Of a DNA stretch of 64,000 bases, positions 35,001 to 50,000 are shown in pieces. The stretch comes from Hondaea fermentalgiana (lineage: Eukaryota; Sar; Bigyra; Thraustochytrida; Thraustochytriidae). The notes under the pieces were generated by a model. It had not been told where the DNA came from. It did no database searches and was given only the letters and a program-made list of their open reading frames with translations. Every line of letters starts with the position of its first letter. Within the stretch, counting starts at the first letter, position 1. Both the position numbers and the translations under genes were made by a program. The stretch covers positions 25,659-89,658 of the forward strand of contig NPFB01000049.1 in NCBI GenBank assembly GCA_014084085.1. The letters are read 5' to 3'.

Positions 35001-38000
35001 GCGAGCCTTGGAAGTCTAGCTCAGTGCACATCTACTGTTTCGGGAATTGACCAGAGCGGAACTATTGCTGATGCCACGGTAGTCGAAGGCCGTACCTCGT
35101 ATGAAACGGTGCAAACAGGCCAACGCGCGCCAACTGAGCCGCTACTGCCCACCCTCACCGTGGTGAGCGACGATTCTCTCGGCATTTCATGGAAGATGCC
35201 GTCTCACACGGGAGGTTCGCAGCCGACCCATTTTCTTGTGGAGTGGGCCAACGAGTATGACTTTGTGACCTCGACGTCTTCTGTTCTCTCCACCTCAACG
35301 TGTTGTCTCGTGGATGTGAATGCCTGCACGGGTACCGAAGACTGTCGACTCAGTTTTACTGCTGCAGGGACTTCCCAGTTGAAAATATCATCCCTGACCG
35401 CAGGCGCAATCTATTATGTGCGTGTCGCAGCTTATAATGCAAACGGTTTGGGGACTTGGATTCGGAGCGCTCCGGCAACAGCACAGCCCGCTACGCAGCT
35501 GCCTCCTCGGCCCGCGAGTTTTTCAATCGCAGTGAGCGAAGCAGATGTTCCGGGTCATATCCATGTCAGGTACGACGCACCTGTTCACAACGAGCTCATG
35601 TACCCCACCACCGATGGAGGAGCTTCGATTACTGCATACAGGTTTGAGTGGGATGTCACTTCCAGCTTTGATTCTATTGCTGGTACGGCCCCGCTTGGAA
35701 CGTATGATGCGTCCACCATCACCGATGACGACGGGTACGACGATTGCAGCTCGGGTGCATGCGTCATGGATACCCTCGGTGCCGAAGTCCAGACTGTGAT
35801 GGTCTTTGCCGGCGAGGGAACCATTACGGCCGGCGGATTCAAGCTCGATCTTGGCGCTCAGACGTCTGCCTGCATCGATCATGATGCCACGAGTGCAGAT
35901 ATGAAATCAGCTTTGGACCTTATCTCAAGCGGTGTGACCGTCTCACGAGAGACGACTACAAGCCCTGGCAACGGCTTTTTGTATCGGATCACCTTTTCCA
36001 GCTCAGATGCGGATATTCCAGAGTTAGTGCATTCTACTGACTCGTCGAGCTGCGTTGCTTTCAGTGGAGCCGGCCTTACGGACCCGCAAGTGGTCGTCGG
36101 CACGTCTTTGAATGGAGGGGCTTTCACGCCTGGGACGTCATACCATCTTCGGGTCCACGCGATCAATAGCGTAGGAGTTGGTCTTGAGACACTCGCGAGC
36201 CCGGCGCTCCTTGTCCCGCGAGCGCCTTCTGAGCCACCACAGTCGGTTCGAGCCCGCTCCGTGGCAGACGATGCAACCGCTCTCTACATTGAGTGGGTTC
36301 CGCCGGCAACAACGAACGGAGCCCGAGTGAGCTTGTACCGTGTCGAAATTAGCGAGTCCTCTGACTTCAGTGTGCTTGCAGCAACCGAAAATGTGGCGAT
36401 TTCCACTGGCGATGACGGACTGTCGCTCTTTAGCACGACCATTACTGGCCTTACCGATAGTACCGAGCATTTTGTGAGGGTTTTCGCGGTGAACGATCAG
36501 GGCGACAGCGCCACTGCAGAGGAGGCGACGGCATTTTGCGAGACCGGACTCGAAGCTTGCGAGGCCTCGCAGATTCTCACGCGGGCTCTTCCCGAAGTTG
36601 TCGCGAACGTGGCTCTTTCCAATGAAGCTTTCAATGGGCAGAACTCATTCTCCGACTCCTCGCTTACCATTACATGGGAGTCTGGAAGTGTTGCAAACAA
36701 CATTCCCAACACAAGATATCGCGTGGAATGGGACATCAGCCCGAGCTTTGCATCTGTTGATGGAAAGCCGCTTTCTTTCGGCAGCTCGAACTCGGATGGC
36801 GACGGTATGGATGGCTCACCATACCGAGACGAGGCCACGCCTGGTGATGAGCTTTCGCTGACGGTGACGGGCCTCCAAGCTGGAACCACGTACTACTTTC
36901 GCGTGACTCCTCGCAACTCTCTGGGATATGGAACAGCGTCAGTTGTGCACAGTGCAGTGCCCATGAGGGCGCCGGATGCGCCGACTCATGTTGGTGTGCG
37001 CTTGCTCTCTGCTTCAGAAGTTTCTGCGGATCCTGCGTTGTTGGGTACAAGTCTTCACGTATCGTGGTCTAGCCCGCCAAGCGACGGTGGCGATGATCTT
37101 GACGGCTATGTTGTCGAGTGGTCCACTACGCCGTGGAATGATTTTGCTCTGGAGATGCAAACGGTGACAGTGGGCATCCAGGATGGCGACGGCGACCTTT
37201 CGGGCACTTTTCGTTTGACCATGAACACACTTGCATGTGATCATTGCCGCGTACAAGGTAATTATCAAACGGCGCGCATCCCCAGCGGCGCAACTGGCAC
37301 TCTTCTCAAGGCGGAGCTTGAAAATCTGCCGAACATCGACTCCGTCACCGTAACGCAAACATCGACTTCGACTTCGCAGACCGTTTGGGAAGTGACCTTT
37401 GACAACATGGTTGGCCCTGTGCCAACATTGGCTGCAGACGGCTCGGAATTGGTGGATTCGACGGTAACTGCGACCCTGCCCTCTGCGGAGGTGTCACCTA
37501 CTGACGCTGCCACGGTTCCATTCCAAGAGCAAAAGGTCGTGGTGTCCTCTCTGTCAGCGATGCATACCACAACTGAGGTGCAAACTATCACTACGTACGT
37601 GGACTCTGGGAATACAATCTCGGGCAACTACGCTGTTACGGTCGATGCTTCCTCAGATTGTGGACTGTGCACGATTTCAGGTGCTCAAACTCCCGTTAGT
37701 GTCAGTGCTGATGGAAGCGATCTTGAGGCGAAACTCCGTACGCTGTTCTCGAATACAGATATCACAGTGAGTGCTGCCGACGGGTCAGGGGGCTCCCACG
37801 AACGGATCTACACGATCAGCTTTCCTGACCTTGGCAACGTCCCTCTCTTGACAATCTCCGATGATTCGGGATTGAGTGGACCGAGCGCCTCTGTAACGGT
37901 GGCTCCTGGCACGGACGGAAACCGGGGTTCATATGTCTTGCAAACCCCGAGCGGTGTGTCCACGGCATGTATTCCATACGATGCGACGGCAGCCGAGATG

Positions 38001-41000
38001 GATGCTTTCGTGCAAGCGCACGCAGAATTTACGACTGTCAGCACGTCACTTTCCACGAGCGCAACAGACCGCACATACACAATTTCGATTTCAGACCCGA
38101 GCAGTGATGCTCCTTCGCTCAACGCAGTATATCCGGCCATCAGCGCACGCTGTGATCCGATTCAGTGCGGCGCAAGCGCTGGCACAGACTGTACTACGGA
38201 ATCCATCACCTCCTTCGACTTTAGCAGATGTGCCAGCACGTCTGATGGCAACTGCCCATTTGTCGCAGCTGGTGTCAATTCGTACAGAATTACAGGTCTG
38301 ACGCCTGGACGCTCGTACTACACGCGCGTCGCCGCAAAGAACCGAATTGGCTATGGCGAGACGATTGCAACAACACCGAGCGTACTTGCGCCGCCATTCC
38401 AGACACCGGATGCGCCGTGCAACCCGTTCGATTCATCTACTGCGTGCGAGAGCCCCATTCTCAGGCTTCGCTCTAGCACTGAACTCGAAGTTCATTTTGC
38501 TCTGCCACAGTTTGACGGTGGACGGGCCGTGAGCCAGTTCAAGGTTGAGTGGGACAGCACCAATGCTTTCAGCAGTTCTGACTATGGCAGCGCTGTCGTT
38601 GCTGCGGCGGAAACTGTCAAGTACGTGATTAGCGGCCTGACGACGGGCACGGCCTACTATGTCCGTGTGTCAGCGTACAATGCTGAGAAGGGGTTCGGTG
38701 CCGCGGCCACGACGCAACCTGCGAGCGAAACGCCTCGGGGACTTCCTGGGCCGGTTCAGTCCGTCTCGTTGACGAACACTGGCACAGGAAATTCTCTTCA
38801 GGCGAGCTGGTCGGCTCCAGTTCTCCCCTCTGGATTGACTGTGGATAGGTACTTTATCGAGTGGTACCAGCGCTCTGCTTCGACGCCTCACTTTGGTGTG
38901 CAGAATGAACAGACCGTGGCCGTAACAGGGGCTACCTCTGGGTCCTTCACCCTTTCCTTTGGCAGCAGCTTCGACGTTGATCTTGGCACGGTGACCGTCA
39001 CGCAGGGCGACAGCTTTCTGGAGCCTTTGAATGGCTCCGATCCCACTGTTGCTCTTGCTCGCGGCGACACGATCCTTGTCGATGGCGTTGAATTCACCAT
39101 TGATACAGATCCCACATCGGTCTTCGGGGCTTCACGAATCCCGTTGGCTACAAGCTTTTCTGGGGACTCAGGAATCTACACTGTTCTTGGCAAGCCAACG
39201 ACGACGGATATCGCATATGATGCGTCAGCAGCACGAATGGAAGAGGCGCTGGAGTCACTTTCGTCTGTCGGTGACATTAGTGTGCAAAGGTCTTCGAGCG
39301 GCAGCGACTACACGTGGACGATTTCCTTCTTGTCGCAACGAGGCGCACAACCTTCGCTCGCGTACAACACCGAGCTATTGTCGACCGGAGCATCGTTGAC
39401 GATCGACAGCACTCATGTCACGGGAGTGGATCCACTCAACTACCGCTCCGCACTCGTCACGGCCCCGACATCCACCTACACGATGGAAGGTCTCAGTGTT
39501 GGCGAGGTGTACTTTGTACAAGTTGCTGCGCAGACAGACCGAGGCCGTGGACCACTGGTGGCATCATCGCCGGCGTCTCTTTCTCCAAAGAGCGTACCGA
39601 TCGCCTCGACCTCAGTCGAAATGCGAATTGTTGACGATGACTCCGTGCTGGTGTCCTTTGAGGAGCCGGAAGAGCATGGCGGTGAGACCGTGAACTCGTT
39701 TCGCGTCGAAATTGACCGCAGTGCCGGCTTCAGCTCTTCAGACAAGGTTTCGCAGACGTTGCCGATTGACTATACTGTGCAGCGCATTCGCACCAGCGCA
39801 TATGCTGCGGGGATCAGTGGTACCTTCTACCTCGCTTATGGAGGCTTTGATGACTTTGGTGCTTACACGCAAAGGTTGTGTGGTGATTTGCTTGTGAGCG
39901 TAGCGAACGGTGCCTCGTCGCTCGTCAAGGTCTCTGGCGCGACTGATTTAACTGACTGCGTTGCTCGGGGAGACTACATTCGCATCTTGGGACACACCTA
40001 CCGCGTGCACCTGTCAGACACGCTAGATGCAAACAATCTTCCTCTTGCAAGTGTTGCGGATGCGAGCATATCGGCGACCTTTGAAGGCGAGACGGTGTCT
40101 GTGGGAACTCCTGTTTTCCAGCTCGACACGGCTTTGGGAGGGTGCTCTGTGGCACCTGGCGAGACAGATTTGTCTGGGCTTTTCGGCGCGGGCATTGCGA
40201 ATGGAAACCTTGCTCCACCAACGCTTATTGAAGGCGACTTTGTTCGTGTTGGCGATATCGTCAATGGCCCGACGTATCGGATTCATCTCACCAATGCATG
40301 GGGCACCTACACCGCGCCTCTTGCGGACAGCGAAGATGCAAGCATGGCAGCCTCGCACGAGGGTGATACATACGCGTACGTGCCTTGCTATCGTCTTGCG
40401 CGCACAGCCGCCATTAGTGCGGATGCAAGTGCTGGTGATGTCAAGTCTGCGATTGAGGATCTGGGACTGGTTGGCACCGTTGACGTCACGCGCAAGTCTG
40501 TGGACAACGGGTACGAATGGGAAGTCACATTTACAAGTGTTCGTACGAGTTCTCCGCGAAAACTTGTTGCAATCTTTGAGGACACACTTTCCGCTCCATC
40601 GAGCGACGCAACGGTAACGATCAAGGCGCTTGGTCGCGCGCAATTTGACGGCCTTCTGAGCGGTGTGCCTTACTACGGTCAGGTTGCTGCTGGTAATCAG
40701 CTTGGCTTTTCAACACCCGAAGCAACGGTTCCCGTCTCCGTCTCGCCCATTCTCTTGGCGCCGCGTGAAGTAAGCCATCCTACAGTGAGCACCATCTCGA
40801 ATACTGAACTGCTCGTGGAATGGACGGCCCCGCTCGAGAATGGTGGCGCAGCTGTCACGCAGTATGAGCTCGAATGGGACGTGAGCCCGCTCTTCGACTC
40901 GCCTTTGCTCGGTTCGGCTGTGGTTCTGAGTACTTCGTCGGCTCAGGTTCTGGAGGTCCGTCGCATCACGTGTGAAAATGCGGCCGCGGGTACTTTTCAG

Positions 41001-44000
41001 CTCATCTTTGATGGTCAACGCGCGGACCCCATTCCTGTCGACGCCACTTCTGATGAGGTCAAGACTGCACTCGAGTCACTGATTACAGTGAACACCGTCC
41101 ACGTCACGCGCAACCTGCTGGCAGCGACCTCGGGATACTCCTGGGAGATTACCTTTGCGGACATTCTTTACCCGGGCAAAGTTGGCGCACGCCTTGCAGT
41201 TGATGATGCAGGTATTCCAACTGGAGCACTGGCTGTGGAAGACGTCCGTGCTGGCGTAGAGGGTCGCAAGGCCTACAGCTACCATGTGACCGGACTTTCG
41301 CGGCAACTTTACTACGTGCGAATTGCTGCTTACAATGCAAAGCGTGGCACTGGCGAGTTTGCGGCTTCTCTTCCTGCAGCTCTTACGCCAGCGACTGGAA
41401 TTCCGCTGCCGCCAACTAATGTTGCGGTCGCGGTCGCGACAGAGAGTTCGGCAGAGGTCACCTTCGGCTTTCCTCTGAGCAGTGGCGGTGCACAGATCTC
41501 GCACTTCGTTATCGAGATTGATGTCATTGACTCCTTCAACAGCGATGAGCTTCGCACAGTAGACGAAGTGGTTAGCGCTGGCACCAGCTATCCCGTCACT
41601 GTCCCTGTATACGATCTCATTCCCGGCAAAGAGTACTACTTTCGCGTGTACGGCGTCAACAGTGAAGGTGATGGAAAGGTTCAGGTGGCAACGAATTCCC
41701 CACTCAGAACCCTTGATGTTCCGGACCGTCCTGGCGCCGTCACACTGCGGCGCAATTTCATGGACGGGGACGGAGCGCTTCTCGTCGAATACTCGTTGCC
41801 TCCAGGTGTGAACATGTTTGGATCAAACGGAGCGCGCGTCGAAGGTGTTCAAATCGAGTATGCAACACGCATTGACGAAGTGCAGGCAATCAATATCTCG
41901 GGCGCCGATACCGAGCCTGCCGCGTCGTTTAAACTTGGCTTTGAAGGCGCGTACACTGACTGCATTCGTGTTGATGCTTCTGCGTCGGTTATTGAACTGG
42001 CCCTTAACAGCCTCGCGACGATTGATGGTGTAACCGTGCAGCAGGACACGGACGTCTGCGACACTTGCTTCCTCGTGACCTTTGTTGGATCTCATCTTTG
42101 CAATGGAAACGTTGCTGAGATGGAGGCTTTGGATGTTGGATCTGGATCTTGCCAGGCTCCTCTCACGGACTCGGTCTCAGTATCCCTCGGAACCGAGATC
42201 GAAGGAGCCGCTGGCTTTGTGCCTCATGTTTTCGAGATTCAATCCACGGCGACATCTGGAACCCTCGCAGGCACCTTTCAGCTTTCGTTTGACTTTTTGG
42301 GAGACTTCGTCACTGCGTTGCCCGGCACAGTCAGCATCGCGGCCAAGTCTCGGGAAGCGACGACCTCTAACGATTGGACGTCTTCCATCAATCGCGGAGA
42401 CTTGATCAAAATTGGGGACGAGATTCACCGCGTTGCAGAAACTGACGCCACCTTTTCGTCAACCAAGATCACGCTTGTCGATATCCACAACGCCGGCGCT
42501 TCGGGCGCAACAGCCTATGTGATGGACACTGCTCTCGGGAACGTGCAAGTCTCGTCTGGCGCGTTTAGCGTGTCTTCGGACGATGATTTGACGAGCGAGG
42601 TTGCCGAGGGCGAGTTCGTTCGCGTTGGTGCTCACGAAAGTGAGATTGGCGCCTCCACGCTTACTACTAGTGGCTTTGCCTTTGTCGATGCCTATCCTGA
42701 TGCCACCGACACAAGTGTAACAGCGTACAAGCGTAAGCGAACCTCTTCGCTTGCAGCGTCGAGCTCAGCGAGCGATATGAAATCGGCTTTAGAGGCTCTT
42801 CCTGGAGTCGGGTCTGTGGACGTGAGTCGCCGTGGACCGGATGCCCAAGGCGGCTTTGTTTGGAGCGTCACGATGACATCGCTTCTTGGCAAGGCTTCTT
42901 GCGCGGACGCCGGCGCTCAGGCATCGGGGTGTCTTGCTGTGCATTCCTCGCTTACTGCAGGAGCTGGCGCGGCGCTGACAATCACCACCTCGCAGAACGG
43001 CGTCAGTCCGGACTTTACCGTGCTGGCCTCCACTCTCGTGGATGTCTCTACAGTCGGCGAGGTTCAAAAGATTACTTCCACGGCAACCGCGGGTACCTTT
43101 ACGGTCGACTTTCAGACTTCTGGGAGCCCGTTCTCGAGTTCATTTGATGAGTCTGCCAAGGACATGAAGTTTAAGCTAGAACGACTGTCCTCAGTTGGGC
43201 GCGTCGATGTAACCGCTCAGACGAGCGTGACGGGATCTCGCGAATGGCTCATTACCTTTTTGAGCAATATGGGTGACCTCCCTGACCTGGAGATTGACGA
43301 CACCGGGGTCACGGGTGGAAGCGTCTTTTCCGAGGAAGTGTCAGCAGGTGTGGTCCTTACGGGTCGCGCCGCGATTGGCGCGGGCCAAGAGTACGACGTG
43401 GGCTCTTCTGTTCATGTCCGCGTGGCGGTGCAGAACGAGGCCGGTCTTGGGCCCTACACGACAGTGGCGCAAGTCCCTTTCCGTTCCACTTCAACGCTTT
43501 GCCCCACCACGGCCCCCACCGCGGTGGGTTGTTCGGTGGCTCCTCTTTCGGGTGCTCCGGGTGTCGTGCCGCTGAGTCTGCTTGCTGAGCCGCAGCTCGC
43601 TTCGCCCGAGGCCCTCTCTGCACAGCCGTACTCGGCATCTCAGCTCTTGGTGTCTTGGGATGCTCCAGCTGGCGTCCTTGGGGAAACCTTTGTCGACCGC
43701 TACATTGTCGAGGCGTTTCCGCAAGCGAGCGTGACGTCGGAGACGCAGACTGTGACGATCTCAAGCGACGTAGACAATGTGTTTGGAACCTTTACGATGA
43801 CGCTCGGAAGCGAGACCACGCGCGTTCTTGCGCACGATGCCTCTGAAGCAGAGATGGAGGCTGCTTTTGCCGAGCTCACGACGCTGCGCGGCGCTGTCGT
43901 TACCCGCACAACCGTCACGTATGGATACTCTTGGACAATTTCATTTGCGGACGACCTCGGCGACATTGACGAGGTCACTGTGGACGCTGCGGGCCTGATC

Positions 44001-47000
44001 TCCTATGGAGGCACGATCACGGTGTCTATTTCGACGCCGACTGATGGTGTCTTGCCTACCGACTATGTCTCAACAGAAGTCGTTGCGCAGGCTTGCGAAC
44101 AGTGGACCGACGGTTCGTACGTCGGAAGTTGTGTTGAAGGCTCGAGCGACGTCCAAGTTCTCGTCCTCGAGGCCAATGTTGATCCAGTGGCGGGATCCAT
44201 TGTCCTTGTTCGGGATGGGAACTCGGCGACGGTCTCAGCGTCTGCTGACGCCTCCGAGATTTCCGACGCAGTTCTTGCTGTGACGGGTCTCGATCCGGTC
44301 AAGGTCGTCAAGGTGGATGAGACTTCCGGTCAAGACACCTTTGTCCAATGGCACATCACCTTTCCAGCTTCTGCAGGTGCTCAAGATGTCCTCGTTGCGC
44401 ATTCTGAACACCTAGAGGGTCTTGATTCGACCGCTCAAGTGTATCGCCGCGCCGTAATTGTGTCGTCTGCCGACCAAGACAACATTGCCGGCACCTTCAA
44501 GCTCGAAATTGGGTCAGAATCAACCTCAGCACTCGCTTATAATGCCTTGCCCGCTGATATGGAGGACGAGCTGGAGCTCTTGAACAGTATTGGGCGCGTT
44601 CGTGTGTCTCGCGCGGTGTCGCGCCGAAGTGTCAACGCTCAAGTGTCCGTCGCCAACGGCGACCAAACTGTCATTACGACTCGGGATCTTTGCGATGAAA
44701 TTGCGGCGGGTGACTACTTTTGGATTGACTCGGTGTATGTTCAACGGCATAGCAGCACGGCATGCACGGCATCCGCACTGCCACTTGCTGCAGCATGGAC
44801 CCAGTCCGACGTTTCCGGGACTTCGGAAGTTCAGGTCAGCGCTCATGGCTACGAATGGACAATTCTGTTCAAGGTTGTCGTCGTCGAGAATGATCTTCAC
44901 ATTCTCGAGTCCTTCCGCGCCGTTCCGGAGACCGATTGGACCGGCACTGGAGTTTCACTCAAGGTCCTGTCCGCTGTTGGGCATGCACCTCGGACACTTG
45001 TTCTTGGTGCACGGAGCGAGGTGCAAACAATCCGCACGCGAGCCGATGCCGATCCTGGAACGCCTGGATTCAAGCTTAGCTACGCGGGCGCATCAAGCAG
45101 CTGCATTAGCTGGGGCGCTTCCACGAGTGATATGGAGACTAAGTTGGAGCTGCTCACGGGTCTTGATCAGGTTACTGTCACACGTTCAGGAGATGGGACT
45201 GCAGACTCACTGTTTGGATATGCCTACACGATTTCGTTCTGGGGTGATGAGTACTCTACAGGGACGATTCCGCTTCTCGTCTTGGATGGGATTGGCTCAG
45301 GTCAGTCCTGCACGAATCCCTCTGGGGGCACGCCAGAGGTTCTGATTGATACTCCGCGGGACAGCTATGTGCTCCCTCGCTATGGGCCAAGCTATCTTGC
45401 TTTGGCCGAGGACACGACCTACGAGGTGCGCGTTACGGCAAAGAGTATGACGAGTGGCTTCGGCCTGAGCGCGATCACGACCGCAAAGACTGCGGCGGTT
45501 GGTACCACGCCGCTTGCTCCAAGCAGCCTCGTTGCGGGCCGTTTCATCACGGCAACATCGGCGATGATCGAATACGAGGCTCCGCTGCATGACGGTGGCG
45601 CGGAGGTGACGTCGATCGAAATTGAGTGGGACACACTTGCGTCCTTTTCGTCTCCGTACAGGCAGAGCACGCGAGTTTCCGTGGTAAACGAGGTTCAGCG
45701 CGTTTACACGTCTGCCCAAGCAGACGACATCGCCGGTACCTTCACGTTGACTTGGGGTGGCCGCGAGACGAGCGATCTCAACTACGATATTAGTGCTGCA
45801 GCTCTTGCTGAGGAGATTCAAATCATCACCGGTGCTTACTCTGAAGGTTCGAACCCCATTCAGGTGTCGCGCGTGGCTCTCGGTAATGGTTACGAATGGC
45901 GTATTACCTTTACTGGAGTTCGTGGCAATCTTGGAACTCTCGAGGCTGACTATACTAAGCTGACCGGATACGATGCCAGAGTCACCGTGGAAGAGCTCGT
46001 CTCTGGCTCGGCCGATCTGTACCCTGGTGAATATACGCTTGAAAAGCAGTCGGTGCGCACATATGCGCTTTCGCCTCTTTCGGGTAGCTTTACACTTACT
46101 TTTGAGGGCCACACGACTGGTGCGATTCTTTACGATGCCGATGCGAGCACTGTGAAAGCCGAGCTCGAAGCACTCGTTTCGATTCACACGGTCAATATTG
46201 AGCGGACCCTAATTGGTACAGACCCAACCGAAGGCGTTGTCTGGACCGTCGAATTCACGCATTTGGCCGACGAGATTGTTCAAGGTGCTGGAAATATTGG
46301 TCTTTTACAGGCTGATGCTTCAGGCTTGAGCGGACTCGTTCGTGAAGTGCGTGTTTCTGAGATGATTCAAGGTACCAATCCCCTCGAGCTCTGGATCGAT
46401 GGTCTCACCACTGGGTCCACGTATTACGTGCGTACCTCTGCTTTCAACGCGATTGGATTTGGCGCAGTGTCCCCCGTGGCAAGCGTCACACCCGTCGCGC
46501 GCCCAGCTACGCCAGCAGCACCGACGCTGACGGTGGCTTCCGCAACAGGCCTCACGCTTGGTTTTGACGTACCAGAGCAGGGCTCTACCGGACTTCCCGT
46601 GACGTCGATGCTTTTGGAGTGGTTTACCGCAGACGGCGTGCCTGCAGAGCAGACAATCACAACATCTGCATTGGCTGGAATCACAGAGGTTCAGCGTATT
46701 ACAAGCTTTGCGGACGGCACTATCCAAGGCAACTTTAGGGTATCCTTTCGCGGTGAGGTCTCTGAGCTCATTGCTTGGGACGCAAGTGCGAGCCAAGTCA
46801 AGGCAACGCTGGAGCGTATGGGAACCATTGGAACGGTCGAGGTGGTTCGGACACCTTCAAAGGTGGCGCTGCCGGGCACGGTGACAATCGATTCTGGTGC
46901 TCTCACGATTCTCACGTGCACAGTTGCAGATTGCTTTTCCTCCCTTTCCGCCGGAGACCGCATCTGGGTCGCCGACCAAGAGTTCTCCGTTTGTCAAGGT

Positions 47001-50000
47001 GGTTCATGTGCTACTCTTAGTAACACGGTGCTTCCGCTCGCGGAGGCCGGTGACTCTTCTGCTCAGGACTCTTTCGTCGCTCCGGTGCCAACGGACCCGA
47101 TCAAGGTGTTCACGTGGGGCTATGGCTACGACTGGACCATCACATTTGCTGCAGGCCATATTGGTGACCAGCCTGCCCTTGAACCGGTGGCGGCATCTGG
47201 GTGGGTTGGTCCAAACGTTGTGTTGTACACGATCACCGAACGCGAGGGCCTGCAGCCGCTGAGTGGCACATTCACACTCGGCTTCATGGAGACTGGGGCG
47301 AGTGTGGAAGACCGGACGCCACCTTTGGCGCACGATGCTTCTGCACTCACGGTGAAGACCGCGCTTGAGCGCCTCACAACCGTCTCCGTGGTCGACGTCA
47401 CACGATCTGTCAATGGATATGGCTTCGATTGGCACGTGACATTTGTAGGCTCGAGCGGCCCCGTTCCTCTCCTCAGCGTCGACTACAGTCAACTGACAGG
47501 TCCCAGTGCTCGTGCAATGGTTTCCAGCACAGTGCTCGGCATCTTGCCAACCTCGTACGGAAGCTATAACTTCCCCGTTTCGATGGCAGGCTCCGACACC
47601 TATGAGATCACAGGTCTCACAAAGGGCAAGTCGTATGTGGCCCAGGTGACTGCAGTCAACGCAATCGGACGAGGACCTGCTAGCGCGCGCTCGGCCTCGG
47701 AGGAACCTTCCGGAGTCCCGGATGCCCCTCTTGGTGTGTCGGTCGTGACCATGAGTGACTCGCAAATCAAGATTGTCTGGAGCCCACCGGGGGACGATGG
47801 TGGGCTTCCGATCGAGTCGTACCGCATCGAGTGGGATTACGATGTGAACTTTGGGAACATTCAAACGAGCAACTACTTTGTCTCGTACACGGTGGCTGAC
47901 GACACTGTTGGCCCATACTTTTACAACATTGACCTCACCACGAATCACGCGTACTACGTACGTGTGAGTGCGGTTAATCGGCGTGGAGCTAGTGCGTACA
48001 CAAGCAGCGCCCCTCAATCCGCCACTCCCAAGCTCAGGCTGCCCAGCGTCCCAGAGACTGCTACATTGACTGTCGTGAGTGGCGGCCAGCTCCTTGTCGA
48101 GTGGACTGCGCCGAATCCTGATCTCGCAGTCTATGGCGGCGACGGTGGCAGCCCTATCACAGCCTACCTTGTGGAGTGGGATACTGACTTTGGCCAGCCT
48201 CCAGCGGCGCAGTATGCAATGGTGGACGGCAACACTTTTTCATATGTCATTGGTGACCGTAATATTCTTACTGGGGCCGTTGACACTCCCTTGGTCGAAG
48301 GACAAACCTACTCTGCGAGAGTCACCGCAATGAACGCGCTCGGCTATGGACCTCCGCTCGTAACTACTCCATCGACAGCCATTCCTTCGGATCAGGTTCC
48401 ACCCAAGCCTACCGACGTTACTGCCACGGTGATCTCGGAGAGCTCGGTTGAGCTTACTTGGACGTTGCCATTCAGTGACGGCGGAGAGTCACTCGAGTCC
48501 CTCGAAGTGGAATGGGATCCTAGCACCTCCTTTGACTCTCTTCAAAGCGTCACCGTGGCTGCAGATGGAACCCTCACTGACGGTGCCTTCCGTCTTGAGT
48601 TTGGGCCTGACACTATGACAAATTGCATCTCCTGGAGCGCAACAGCAAGTGAGTTCGAGACCGCTCTCGAAACAGAACTTGCCTCGATTACAGATGTCAG
48701 CGTCACGCGTGTGGATCAGACGTCCTCCTCGAATGGTTACACCTGGCAAGTGCGTTTCCACAATCCAGTGGATCCTCCCTATAGTCTCGTCATCTCTGAG
48801 GATCAATCTGGTTGCACTGCATTTGTTGGGGCAACCGAGACACTCTCCATCAGCACGGAGAGCCTGGGCAGCGCCACGGTTCCTATTCTGCACGAAACAC
48901 AAGTGGTCGCAACCCGGGCGACAGTTGTCAACGAAGTGCAGGAAGTTCGTGCAACGGTTCAAGTCACCAATGAAAGGCAGACAGTGACAAGCAGTGTGAC
49001 TGGCGTCGATGAAGTCCAAACGATTACTACAGACGCTGACAGCGTTGTTGCGGAAATCCAAACCATCACTACATCAACGCCCGACGTGAATGAGGAGCAA
49101 GTTGTGGCCATTATTGCCGATGACATCAACGAGCTCCAGACCATCTACACCACAGGTGATCATGTGGACGTTGTGCAGCGTCTAATTATCACTGGTGACG
49201 ACGAGGACGAAGAGCAGGAGCTCGTGCTCACTGAGCCGCGTCGAGAGCAGCAGATCACCGTCTCTGGCAACGCGGCGATCGATTCGAGCTATGAGGTTCA
49301 AGAAATCGCCGTCTCGGAGCCTCGGCGAACACAAACGGTCAGCGTCACGGCTGCTTCAACTCTCGGCAGGACAGCCGAGGTGCAGCAGATTACCATCAAC
49401 TCAGACACCTCAGGCTCTTCCATGTCGGGAACTTTTGTTCTACGGATTCCCGCCAACTCTGCTTCGGACCATCTTCTTGACGATAATTCTGCGGATGTTG
49501 ACATCACGTTTAATATCGCAAGTGATGATGGTACGGCCATTGCGGCTGCTATTAACAGCGCTTCTGGTGGTGTGAGCGTGCACGGAGGTACTATAGTGTC
49601 AAAAACCGGTAGCCTTGACGGTACCATCGTTCTAGACATTACGTTCGACGCAATCTATGGAAATGTGCCACAACTCACAGTGCCAAGCAACTCGCTCACT
49701 TTCCTCGGTTCAATTTCATATTCGACAACAACTGAGGGCAATCATGGTGCATTCAAACTTAGCTATGGAGGTGAAGAGACTCGGTGCATCCGATTCGATG
49801 AGCCGGCCGCCTCTTTGGAGACCAAGCTTGAGGCGCTGACCGGTATTGTGGACGTGGCAACAACTCTTACCGAGCAAACTGCAGACCTTGACTACCTGCT
49901 TGAGGTCGTGTTTTCAGATCCGACTGCCCCTGATGCTCTTGTGATTGTTAACAACGGTGGATGTGACACGATCGAATGCGGTGGTGCAGAATGCAATTCC

